A program made the translations under genes and the position numbers. Below, piece by piece: positions 53,146 through 61,447 of a stretch of 64,000 nt of DNA (within the stretch, counting starts at the first letter, position 1; every line of letters begins with the position of its first letter). The notes under the pieces were generated by a model, which was not told the DNA's origin, did no database searches, and was given only the letters and a program-made list of their open reading frames with translations. The DNA is from Actinocatenispora thailandica (lineage in GTDB: Bacteria > Actinomycetota > Actinomycetes > Mycobacteriales > Micromonosporaceae), in the NCBI RefSeq assembly GCF_016865425.1, contig NZ_AP023355.1, positions 7,362,696-7,426,695 on the forward strand, read 5' to 3'.

Positions 53146-53405
53146 GCGTTCTCTCCTTGCCTGGAGCGGATGCGGTTTCCGGTCCGGTGCGGAGATCGGG
53201 CAGGACTGTGATGAGACACGCCGCGCGCCGTGAACGCTCGGCGGTCAAGCTCCTGATCAGGCCACCTACTCCGACTGGGCCGGGGGCCGACAACCGCGAA
53301 CGGACAAGTCCACGCAAAGGCACGAAGCCAGTCAGGCGAAGGGTCACGCCCGCAGCTGCCGACCCACAGCCCAGCACCATCAGGCTGCGAAGAAAAGCCT
53401 CACAG
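53146..53405 (-). ncRNA. Candidate IS110 bridge-RNA region
   Basis: A 260-base noncoding stretch upstream of the recombinase, less GC-rich and free of reading frames with bias, is where IS110 bridge RNAs are encoded. The palindrome CCTGATCAGG occurs near 53252-53261. No structure prediction was possible. Confidence 0.45.
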
Positions 53406-54832
53406 TCAGTCGAAGACGCGGGGATCCGGGCTGGGCCCCGGCCGGCCGTCGCGCCGCTCGTAGGTCCACTCCGGACCGTCGGCGGCGAGCCGGCGGACCG
53501 CGGCGACGAGCCGGTCGACGTGCTCGGTGGTGGTGCCCAGGCCGATGCTCGCCCGTACCGCGGTGCCCGGCAGTTCGCCGCCGCCGGCGTTCCGGAGCAG
53601 CCGCCGGGTCAGCGGGTGCGCGCAGAACATGCCGTCCCGCACCCCGATCCCGTACTCGGCGGACAGCGCCGCGGCGAGCACGTCGGAGTCCAGGCCGCGT
53701 ACCGCGAAGGCGGCGATACCGACCCGCGGGCTACCGGCGTCGAACAGGGTCAGCACCGCGACGCCGTCGATGGCGGCCAGCCCGGCATGCAGTCGCTCGG
53801 TGAGCCGGCGCTCCCGGTCGATCGCCGCGTCCCGGTCGGCGCCCCCAGCGCCGCGCAGACCGCGCCGAGGGCGACCGCGCCGAGTACGTTCGGGCTGCCG
53901 GCCTCGTGCCGGGCCGCGCCGGTCGACCAGCGCACGTCGTTCGTCGCGTCGCCGACCAGCGCGGTCGCACCACCGCCGGCCAGGTACGGCGGGGCGGCGT
54001 CGAGCCAGTCGGCCCGCCCGGCGAGCACCCCGGTACCGAACGGTGCGTACAGCTTGTGGCCGGACAGCGCCAGATAGTCGATGTCGGCCGCGGCGAGGTC
54101 CACCGGCCGGTGCGGCGCCAGCTGCGCGGCGTCCACGAAGATCCGCGCCCCGTACCGGTGCGCCGCCGCAGCCAGCTCGGCGATCGGCCAGATCTCGCCG
54201 GTGACGTTCGACGCCCCGGTCACCGCGAGCAGCAGCGGACCCGGGGCGTGCTCGCCGCGCCGCAGCTCGCGTAGCGCCGCGTGCACCGCCCGTACCGCGT
54301 CGGCGGGGCTGTCCGGGACCGGCAGCCGCACCGGCCGCCGCCACGGCAGCAGCGTCGCGTGGTGCTCGGAGTCGAACACCACGACCGTCGCGTCCGCCGG
54401 CAACGCGTGCGCCAGCAGGTTCGTCGAGTCGGTGGTGTTGCGGGTGAAGACCACCGTGTCGTCGTCGCGGCAGCCGAGGAACCGCGCCACCTGCTCCCGG
54501 GCCCGCTCGTACCGGCGGGTACACAGCGCCGAGGGCAGGCCGGCGCCGCGGTGCACGCTCGCGTACCGGGGCAGCAGGTCGGTGATCGCCTCGACGGCCA
54601 CCCGAGCTGCCGGCGCGCTCGCCGCGTAGTCGAAGTTCGCGTAGCCGACGGTGCCGCCGGTCACCAGCGGTACCTGCAGGTCGGCGTCGGCGAGCGTGAG
54701 CGGCTCGGACCGGCGCGGTACCGGCACCAGCCGGGGCCGGCGCGCGGTGGACGGCACGGCGCCGGTGGACGGCACGGCGCCGGCGGGCGGGACGAGGTCG
54801 ACAGGCGGGACGAGGTCGACAGGCAGGGACAC
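53406..54832 (-). CDS. Class-V aminotransferase / cysteine desulfurase-like, frameshifted
   Basis: PLP enzyme of the NifS/SufS/isopenicillin-N-epimerase group; 475 residues if one base is added. FDYAASAPAARVAVEA opens the core; VFTRNTTDSTNLLAHAL, VTGASNVTGEIWPI, and LSGHKLYAPFGTGVL (PLP-lysine) follow. The frame breaks in a run of five C (plus strand, 53842-53846). One more G on the coding strand restores LGGADRDAAIDRE, and the tail with GMFCAHPLTRRLL. GTG 54832 follows GGAGG by six bases. The first 35 residues are two duplicated units. Substrate unknown. Confidence 0.8.
54747..54826 (-). repeat. Two adjacent 18-base tandem duplications in the 5' end of the aminotransferase gene
   Basis: Units of 18 bases at 54747-54764/54765-54782 and 54791-54808/54809-54826 encode GAVPST twice and PVDLVP twice. 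They extend the N terminus without adding a known domain. Confidence 0.8.
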
Positions 54833-55026
54833 AACACACCTCCGGGAGGACCAGGGACCCCACCGGTGACGTGCGGGTCCGCGCTTGCCCGGCGCCGTCT
54901 GGCGCGCGGGCCCGGTCTTCACCCGGGGCACCCCACCGCGGAAGCGAGGGTTGCCGGCCAGCAAGCCGGGGCTTGACGCTGGCACTCGTGACCTGCCAGG
55001 GAGCATAACCGCACTAGGCTGGCGCC

Positions 55027-57180
55027 ATGGCAGACCTCCCGCCCTCTGGGACGCCCGGCACACCGGACCCGGCGCGGCAGCCGGCCGACGACTCGGCGCG
55101 GCGCGGCGACGACTCGCCGTGGGCCCGCCCCACCGCGTCCGCTGACGACGCGTCCGGCCGGGCCGGCGCACCCGGTGACCCCGACCGGGACGGCCGTGCC
55201 GGGGTGCCCGGCGATGCCGGCCGGGACGATCGAGGACGAGCCGCGGAACCGGTCGACACGCCCGGTTGGCTGCCGTCCGCCTACCCGGACAGCTGGCGCT
55301 CCTCGCCGGCCGGGAACCCGTCCGCCGGGAGCCCGTCGGCCGGGAAGCCGCCGGCCGGGAGCCCGCCGGCCGGGAGCCCGCCGGCCGGGAACCCGTCCGC
55401 CGGGAGCCCGTCGGCCGGGAAGCCGCCGGCCGGGAGCCCGTCGGCCGGGAAGCCGCCGGCCGGGAGCCCGTCGGCCGGGAAGCCGTCGGCCGGGGGTCCG
55501 TCCGGTGCCATGCGCGATCAGCCGGCGGCCGAGCCGCCCGGCCGGCAGCCGTCGAGCCCGCCGATCCCGGGCACGCCGGCCCGGCCGACCTCGGGTGCTC
55601 CCGGAGCACCCGTTTCGGGGACGCCCGCGCCGGCCTCCGGCTCGCCGGCCGCGCCGCGGCCCTCCGGTTCGCCGGCGCCGCCGCACGGCGCGCCGCCGCC
55701 GGTTCCCGGCCCCGTGGTCCCGCCGCCCGGTCCGGCGGGTGCCGCGTCCGGTGGTCCGGCCGCCCGACCGGTCGGGCCGGGGCAGGCCACGCAGTCGCCC
55801 GCGGCGCCCGGCACGCAGTCGGTCGCGGCAGCTGGCACGCAACCGCTCGCGGCGCCCGGGGGGCAGCCGTTCGGCTCGGCAATCGTCCCGCCACTGGCGC
55901 CCAAGCGGGCCCGGTTCGACTGGGTGCGGCTGTGGAAGATGGCCGCCGTGATCGGGCCGATCGTCGCCGGCGCGGTGGTGCTGATCCTCGTCGTCGGTAC
56001 CAACATCGGCCCGAAGGCGTTCGCGATCGGCCTCGCCGTGGCGATCATCCCGGTACCGTTCCTGGTCGGTTGCTTCCTGTGGCTGGACCGCTACGAGCCG
56101 GAGCCGTGGAAGTACCTGGCGTTCGTGTTCGGCTGGGGCGCCTGCGTCGCCACCTCGGCGGCACTCGGCGTCAACACGCTCGGGTCGTACCTGTTCGAGC
56201 GGGCCGGCATGTCCGGCAACGCCGACGCCGTCCTGGTCGCGCCGTTCATCGAGGAGACGATGAAGGCGCTCGGGCCGGTCCTGCTGCTGTACTTCTTCCA
56301 CCGCAGGAAGCGGCAGCCGATCAACGTGGTCGACGGGATCATCTACTTCGGCCTGTCCGCGACCGGGTTCGCGATGGCGGAGAACATCCTCTACCTCGGC
56401 GGCATCTACGTGACCGGCTCGAAGGAGGGCGGTGCGGTCACCGGCGCGCTGATGGTGGTGATGCTGTTCGTGGTGCGGATCGGCATCTCCGGGTTCGCGC
56501 ACCCGCTGTTCACGTCGATGACCGGGATCGGGTTCGGTCTCGCCGCCCGCGCCCGGGACAACCGGGTCCGCTACCTCGCGCCGCTGGCCGGCTGGATCGC
56601 CGCGATGAGCCTGCACTCCACCTGGAACCTCATCTCGACGCTCGGGACGCAGGCGCTGCTCACCGGGTACGCGCTGGTGATGGCGCCGATCTTCTTCGCC
56701 GCGGTCGGCGTCGCGCTGTGGGCGCGCGGCCGGCAGGGGCGGCAGATGGCGCGGATGCTCCGGCCGTACGTGCCGGCCGGCTGGCTGTCGCCGCCGGAGC
56801 TGGCCGCGCTGGCCACGATGACGCGCCGGATGGCGGCGCGGCGCTGGGCGAAGCGGGTCGCCGGCCCGGACGGCGCCCGGGCGATGGAGGAGTACCAGTT
56901 CGCGCTGTCCACCCTGGCGCTGGCCCGGGACTCGGCGCTGTCCGGCTTCGGCGCCGACACCTTCGCCGAGCGGGAACGCGAGCTGCTGACCAAGGCGATC
57001 GGCCTGCGCCAGGTCTTCACCGGCCGGGACCGGACCGTACCGCCGGCGTTCTGGGACGGCGTGAACTACCACATCCGGTTCCCGGACGGCACCGTCCGCC
57101 AGCTGCCGCCACCGCAGCGCCCGGTCGTCCCGGTGCCCGTCCTCACCGGCTACCCGCATCCGGGCCAGGGGTGGTGGTGA
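55027..57180 (+). CDS. PrsW-family intramembrane protease with repeat-rich N terminus
   Basis: Membrane metalloprotease-like protein of 717 residues. The first 290 residues are disordered, rich in Pro, Ala, Ser and Gly, and contain twelve pentapeptides (xP[SP]AG). The PrsW domain (about 300-590) has seven to eight helices and the signature acids EET in APFIEETMKALGP, FAMAENILYLGG and GFAHPLFT. The rest is a helical cytoplasmic tail. PrsW cleaves anti-sigma factors in Bacillus; the substrate here is unknown. TAGGCT lies six bases before ATG 55027 (leaderless pattern). Confidence 0.88.
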   Translation: MADLPPSGTPGTPDPARQPADDSARRGDDSPWARPTASADDASGRAGAPGDPDRDGRAGVPGDAGRDDRGRAAEPVDTPGWLPSAYPDSWRSSPAGNPSAGSPSAGKPPAGSPPAGSPPAGNPSAGSPSAGKPPAGSPSAGKPPAGSPSAGKPSAGGPSGAMRDQPAAEPPGRQPSSPPIPGTPARPTSGAPGAPVSGTPAPASGSPAAPRPSGSPAPPHGAPPPVPGPVVPPPGPAGAASGGPAARPVGPGQATQSPAAPGTQSVAAAGTQPLAAPGGQPFGSAIVPPLAPKRARFDWVRLWKMAAVIGPIVAGAVVLILVVGTNIGPKAFAIGLAVAIIPVPFLVGCFLWLDRYEPEPWKYLAFVFGWGACVATSAALGVNTLGSYLFERAGMSGNADAVLVAPFIEETMKALGPVLLLYFFHRRKRQPINVVDGIIYFGLSATGFAMAENILYLGGIYVTGSKEGGAVTGALMVVMLFVVRIGISGFAHPLFTSMTGIGFGLAARARDNRVRYLAPLAGWIAAMSLHSTWNLISTLGTQALLTGYALVMAPIFFAAVGVALWARGRQGRQMARMLRPYVPAGWLSPPELAALATMTRRMAARRWAKRVAGPDGARAMEEYQFALSTLALARDSALSGFGADTFAERERELLTKAIGLRQVFTGRDRTVPPAFWDGVNYHIRFPDGTVRQLPPPQRPVVPVPVLTGYPHPGQGWW
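55315..55494 (+). repeat. Twelve tandem 15-base repeats coding for a pentapeptide
   Basis: Each unit encodes [N/S/K]-P-[S/P]-A-G. The units are almost identical at the DNA level, which suggests recent slippage, and the 15-base length preserves frame. Confidence 0.85.
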
Positions 57181-57250
57181 TCGCCCGGCTCGTCGTGCGC
57201 AGCTTCTCGACCCCGGCGTCCGGCGGCCCGAAGGGTGCAGAGCGGCCGTC

Positions 57251-58048
57251 TCAGTAGCCCTGGACCGGGGCGGCGGCGTGGCTGACCTGGACCAGGTGGG
57301 TGACGCAGGTGTCCCCGGTCAGGTCGTGCAGCAGGAAGCCGGTCGGCTCGTGCACGTAGCCGAACGGTGCCTCGGCGCGGGTGCACAGGTCGATCTGGCG
57401 GTACGTGCTGGGCGCCACCGAGAGGGTGGAGCCGGCGAAGTTGGCGCTGACCGTACGGTGCAGGTGGCCGGCGAGGACCCGGACCACGTTGCGGTGCCGG
57501 CCGATCACCTCGGCGAGATCCGGCCCGTCGGTGAGCCGGATGCCGTCCATGAACGGGATGCCGACGTCGATCGGCGGGTGGTGCAGGCAGACCAGCGCCG
57601 GCAGCTCCGGCCGGCGGGCCAGCTCGCTGTCCAGAAAGGACAGTTGGTCGGCGCCGAGGGTGCCGGCCGCGGTGCCGTCGACCTGGGAGTCGAGCACCAC
57701 GATGGTGGCCTCGTCGTAGTCGACCGAGTAGCTGGCCCGCTCCGGACCGCCGCCGACCCGGGCGCCCGCACCGACCTTCCCACCACCGAACTCCGCGACC
57801 AGGTTCGCGGTCAGGTCGTGGTTGCCCGCCACCAGGTGCACCGGCAGCCGGAACCGGCCGATCACCTCGCGCAGCGCCGCGTACTCGGCCGGCTGGCCGC
57901 GGTCGGTCAGGTCGCCGGTGATCACCACGCAGTCCGGCCACGGCTCCAGGGTCAGCACCCGGCCGAGCGCCCGGTACAGCCCGGTCGCCGGGTCGGCGGC
58001 CAGCGGGCCGGTGGTGATGTGCGGGTCGGACAGATGGGCGATGAGCAC
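57251..58048 (-). CDS. Metallophosphoesterase, CpdA-like
   Basis: Two-metal phosphoesterase of 265 residues. LSDPH, GDLTDRGQPAEY, VAGNHDL, CLHHPP and GHLHR are the five metal-binding motifs of class III cyclic-nucleotide phosphodiesterases (CpdA/Rv0805 type). The substrate may be cAMP or another phosphodiester. GTG 58048 follows GGGAGG by five bases. Stands alone, convergent with PrsW. Confidence 0.92.
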   Translation of the reverse strand: MLIAHLSDPHITTGPLAADPATGLYRALGRVLTLEPWPDCVVITGDLTDRGQPAEYAALREVIGRFRLPVHLVAGNHDLTANLVAEFGGGKVGAGARVGGGPERASYSVDYDEATIVVLDSQVDGTAAGTLGADQLSFLDSELARRPELPALVCLHHPPIDVGIPFMDGIRLTDGPDLAEVIGRHRNVVRVLAGHLHRTVSANFAGSTLSVAPSTYRQIDLCTRAEAPFGYVHEPTGFLLHDLTGDTCVTHLVQVSHAAAPVQGY

Positions 58049-58172
58049 GCGTGCCTCCCGGGGACGGGGATCTTGGCACCCAGCATGCCGCACGGCCCCC
58101 AACCCCCGGCCGACGAAGTACCCGCACGGCCGGTGGCCGGAAAGTGTCGGTGCCGGTGGCTACCGTGTTGCG

Positions 58173-59165
58173 GTGCGCGCGGCCAGGCTGATCTCGTTGT
58201 TGCTGCTGGTGCAGTCCCGCGGTCGGATGACCGCGCCGCGACTCGCCGCCGAGCTGGGCGTCTCCGAGCGCACCGTCTATCGCGACGTGCGGGCGCTGTC
58301 CGAGTCCGGCGTGCCGATCTACGCCGAGCAGGGCGGCCGCGGTGGATATGCGCTGGTCGACGGCTACCGCACCCGGCTGACCGGGCTGACCCGGGAGGAG
58401 GCGGAGGCGCTGTTCCTGTCCGGCGCGCCGGCTCCGGCACAGGCGCTCGGGCTGTCCGACGCCCTGTCCGCGGCCCGGTTGAAGGTGCTGGCGGCGCTGC
58501 CGGCGGAGCTGTCCGACGTGTCGAGCCGGGTCGGTGCGCGGTTCTTCGTGGACGCGCCCGGCTGGTTCCAGCCGGTGCGGGCGACGCCGGAGCTGTCCGC
58601 GGTGGCCGACGCGGTCTGGGCCGACCGGCTGCTCGCGGTGCGCTACCGGCGCCGGGACAAGACGGTCCGGCGGGTGCTGGAGCCGTACGGGCTGGTGCTC
58701 AAGCAGTCCGTGTGGTACCTGGCGGCCCGGGTCGACGGGGCGCTGCGGATCTACCGGGTGGACCGGTTCGAGGAGGTGACCGAGACCGGCGCCGGTTTCG
58801 TCCGCGACTCGGAGTTCGACCTGGCCGCGAGCTGGGCGCAGCGCTCGGCCGAGTTCGAGCGGCAGATGCTGGCCGAGACCGCGGTGATCCGGCTGACCCC
58901 GGCCGGGGCCCGCGGGTTGCGGCACGCGGTCGGTGCGCTGGCCGCCGACGAGGCGCTGGCCACCGCCGAGCCGGGGCCGGACGACACCCTCACCGCCCGG
59001 CTGCCGATCGAGAGCGTGGCGATCGCCCACCACGAGCTGCTGCGGCTCGGCGCCGAGGTGGAGGTGCTGTCGCCGGCCCCGCTGCGGGACCGGTTCGCCG
59101 AGACGGCGCGAATGCTCGCCAAACGGTACGGGCTGGACGCGGTAGCCTCCGGCTCATGCGCCTGA
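58173..59165 (+). CDS. WYL-domain transcriptional regulator (DeoR-type HTH)
   Basis: Regulator of 330 residues. Winged HTH (about 1-60): RMTAPRLAAELGVSERTVYRDV and a glycine-rich wing (YAEQGGRGGYAL). A WYL domain (about 130-215) with RRVLEPYGLVLKQSVWYLAA and RIYRVDRF follows, then a WCX-like C terminus. WYL proteins sense nucleic-acid ligands or other signals. GTG 58173 has TACCGT six bases upstream. Overlaps the next gene by ten bases. Confidence 0.9.
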   Translation: MRAARLISLLLLVQSRGRMTAPRLAAELGVSERTVYRDVRALSESGVPIYAEQGGRGGYALVDGYRTRLTGLTREEAEALFLSGAPAPAQALGLSDALSAARLKVLAALPAELSDVSSRVGARFFVDAPGWFQPVRATPELSAVADAVWADRLLAVRYRRRDKTVRRVLEPYGLVLKQSVWYLAARVDGALRIYRVDRFEEVTETGAGFVRDSEFDLAASWAQRSAEFERQMLAETAVIRLTPAGARGLRHAVGALAADEALATAEPGPDDTLTARLPIESVAIAHHELLRLGAEVEVLSPAPLRDRFAETARMLAKRYGLDAVASGSCA

Positions 59166-59938
59166 CGGGCATGACCTACAACCTGAAGAACCCGGTGGAC
59201 ACCGACGCGCGGGCCTGGCCGGCGCGCCGGCCGCTGCTGGCCGAGCAGGTGCGGCGCGCCGGCGCCGACGTCATCGGCACCCAGGAGGGCCACTACCAGC
59301 AGCTGCGCGAGATCGCCGCCGACTCCGGCCGGTACCGGATCGTCGGCGCCGGCCGGGAGAGCGGTGGCCGCGGCGAGTGGACCGCGGTGCTGTACGACCC
59401 GGCCGTGCTGACGCCGGTCGACGCCCAGCACTTCTGGCTGTCGGACACCCCGGAGCAGGCCGGTTCGCGCAGCCCGAGCTGGGGCAACACGGTGATCCGG
59501 ATGGCCAGCCTGGTGCGCTTCCGCCGGTCCGACGGCGGCGAGCTGCACTGGCTCGACACCCACCTGGACCACAAGTCGGCGACGGCCCGGGAGCGCGGCG
59601 CGGCGCTGATCGCCGAGCGGCTCGGCGCCCTCGACCCGACGGCCCCGCTCGTCGTCTCCGGTGACTTCAACTGCACGCCGGACCAGGCGCCGCACCGGAT
59701 CCTGACCGGTGCCGGGCTGGTCGACGCCTGGGAGGCGGTCGGTGCAGCAGCGCAGGGCACGTACGGCGGATGGCGCGCGCCGGGTCCCGATTCGGACCGT
59801 ATCGACTGGATCCTCACCCGCGGAGTCACCGTCCGCGGCGCGCAGATCGGCGATTTCCACGACGGCGACCGCTGGCCGTCGGACCATGTACCGGTACTGG
59901 TCGACCTGGACCTCCCGGACCCCGCCCCGGAGCGTTGA
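59156..59938 (+). CDS. Endonuclease/exonuclease/phosphatase family protein
   Basis: EEP-fold hydrolase of 260 residues. TYNLK, GTQEGH, WLDTHLDHKS, SGDFNCTPDQ, IDWILTR and SDHVPVLV give the complete catalytic set (Asn, Glu, Asp, His). Metal-dependent; substrate may be nucleic acid, phosphoinositide-like or another phosphodiester. No signal peptide. Its start lies inside the last ten bases of the WYL gene, although TAGCCT seven bases upstream also allows leaderless starts. Confidence 0.9.
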   Translation: MRLTGMTYNLKNPVDTDARAWPARRPLLAEQVRRAGADVIGTQEGHYQQLREIAADSGRYRIVGAGRESGGRGEWTAVLYDPAVLTPVDAQHFWLSDTPEQAGSRSPSWGNTVIRMASLVRFRRSDGGELHWLDTHLDHKSATARERGAALIAERLGALDPTAPLVVSGDFNCTPDQAPHRILTGAGLVDAWEAVGAAAQGTYGGWRAPGPDSDRIDWILTRGVTVRGAQIGDFHDGDRWPSDHVPVLVDLDLPDPAPER

Positions 59939-59939
59939 C

Positions 59940-61184
59940 GTGCCACTACCCGCTCGCCGCCGGAACGGGTCCGACGCCGCCCGCCGGGCACGGCGCGGGC
60001 CGGCCACCCGCGCACCGATGGTCCTGTCCCGGATGCTGGCCGCGCTGGCGGCGGTGCTGCTCGCGACGCTGTTCGGCGCGGTGCCCGGCACCGCCGCGCA
60101 CGCCGACCCGGACGTCCGGGCCGACGAGTGGCAGCTGCCGCAGCTGCACGCCGCCGACGCGTGGCGGCTGTCCACTGGCTCGGGGGTGACCGTCGCGGTG
60201 CTCGACTCCGGCGTCGACGGCGGCCACCCGGACCTGGCCGGCCGGGTCGAGCGCGGCATCGACCTGGTGGACGGCAGCACCGACGGGCGCAAGGATTTCG
60301 TCGGTCACGGCACCTCGGTGGCCGACCTGATCGCCGGCCGCAAGGACGGCGACGGCGTGGTCGGCCTCGCGTACGACGCGAAGATCCTGCCGGTGCGGGT
60401 GCTCGACGCGCAGAACCGGTACGGCGACGCCTCGACCGTCGCGTCCGGCGTGCGGTGGGCGGTCGATCACGGCGCCCGGGTGATCAACCTGTCGCTGGGC
60501 GGCGCGGCGTCGTCGGACGCGCTGCACTCGGCGCTGCGGTACGCGATGGGCCACGACGTGGTGGTCGTCGCGTGCGCCGGCAACACGGCGGACCACGCCG
60601 GCAAGGGCGTGTGGTACCCGGCGCGGGCGTCCGGCGTGATCGCGGTGTCCGGGCTGAACCCGGACGAGACGTTCTGGTCCGGCTCGGTGTCCGGCCCGCA
60701 GGTGGCGCTGTCCGCACCGGCCGACGGGCTGATCGGCGCCCGGCCCGGCGGGTACTGGCACGTGCAGGGGACGAGCTTCGCCGCGCCGCTGGTGTCCGCG
60801 ACGGCGGCGCTGATCCGGTCGAAGTGGCCCACCATGTCGGCGGCGAACGTGGTGAACCGGCTGATCGCCACCGCCGACGACAAGGGGCCGCACGGCCGGG
60901 ACGACCGGTACGGGTTCGGCATGGTCGACCCGGAGGCGGCGCTGACCGCCTCGGTGGGTGCGGTCGCGGCCAACCCGCTGGACACCGAGGCGCCGAGCGC
61001 GTCGTCGGCCGGCGGTGCCGGCGCGGCCCCGACCGCGACGCCGAGCGTCTCCCGCTCGCCGCGCGCCGCGGCACCCGGCAACACGCAGACCGCGGTACTG
61101 GTGGGCATCGGCGCGGTGCTGATGGTGGCGGTGGCCGGTTTCCTCGCCCTCGCGCTGGCCCGTACCCGCCGCGACAGCACCTGA
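59940..61184 (+). CDS. Mycosin-like subtilisin (S8) protease with C-terminal membrane anchor
   Basis: Secreted, membrane-anchored serine protease of 414 residues. Signal peptide MLAALAAVLLATLFGAVPG; catalytic Asp in VAVLDSGVDG, His in VGHGTSVADL, Ser in QGTSFAAPLVSA; then an Ala/Pro/Ser linker and the helix VLVGIGAVLMVAVAGFLALAL, basic tail. This is the mycosin (type VII secretion-associated) plan, yet no ESX genes are near. GTG 59940 follows GGAG by seven bases; ATG 60018 would give a shorter N terminus. Confidence 0.9.
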   Translation: MPLPARRRNGSDAARRARRGPATRAPMVLSRMLAALAAVLLATLFGAVPGTAAHADPDVRADEWQLPQLHAADAWRLSTGSGVTVAVLDSGVDGGHPDLAGRVERGIDLVDGSTDGRKDFVGHGTSVADLIAGRKDGDGVVGLAYDAKILPVRVLDAQNRYGDASTVASGVRWAVDHGARVINLSLGGAASSDALHSALRYAMGHDVVVVACAGNTADHAGKGVWYPARASGVIAVSGLNPDETFWSGSVSGPQVALSAPADGLIGARPGGYWHVQGTSFAAPLVSATAALIRSKWPTMSAANVVNRLIATADDKGPHGRDDRYGFGMVDPEAALTASVGAVAANPLDTEAPSASSAGGAGAAPTATPSVSRSPRAAAPGNTQTAVLVGIGAVLMVAVAGFLALALARTRRDST

Positions 61185-61360
61185 CCGCCGGCAGCGGGGA
61201 AACGACCGCCACGGTGGTGGACTGTTTCGCGGCGATCGAATCGAGTGGGCTGCCGGCTATCCACCGACCTTGCTGCGTGCCGACTTGGACGTCGGATGCG
61301 TGTTCGGCGTACTGGTGTGGCCGGACGACGCCTCGACCTGCTCGCTTCTAAACTGACCGC

Positions 61361-61447
61361 ATGAGCCCTTCGTCCCGGTTTGGTGTCGGCGCGGCTGCCG
61401 AGAGTGACGGTCGACGGTCGGCGCCGGGCCCGGCATGCGGCCACTGA
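61361..61447 (+). CDS. Possible 28-codon upstream ORF overlapping the kinase start
   Basis: ATG 61361 has TAAACT six bases upstream, the best leaderless pattern here, but its frame ends 13 bases after the kinase ATG at 61435, after 28 codons (starts MSPSSRFGVG). The kinase ATG has no ribosome site. It may couple translation of the kinase, or represent a frame error. Confidence 0.4.
   Translation: MSPSSRFGVGAAAESDGRRSAPGPACGH

Larger units (their letters stand above)
52060..53405 (-). mobile_element. IS110-type insertion sequence (approximate limits)
   Basis: Recombinase plus noncoding flanks, about 1.3 kb. Ends are not defined by inverted repeats in this family, so the limits are inferred from where neighbouring genes end: the DUF1841 gene at 51924 and the class-V aminotransferase stop at 53406. 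Confidence 0.7.

Noticed and set aside
55315..55494. CRISPR-like regular repeats
   Set aside because: Fifteen-base units without spacers inside an open reading frame; they encode pentapeptides. No CRISPR array or cas gene was seen in the window.
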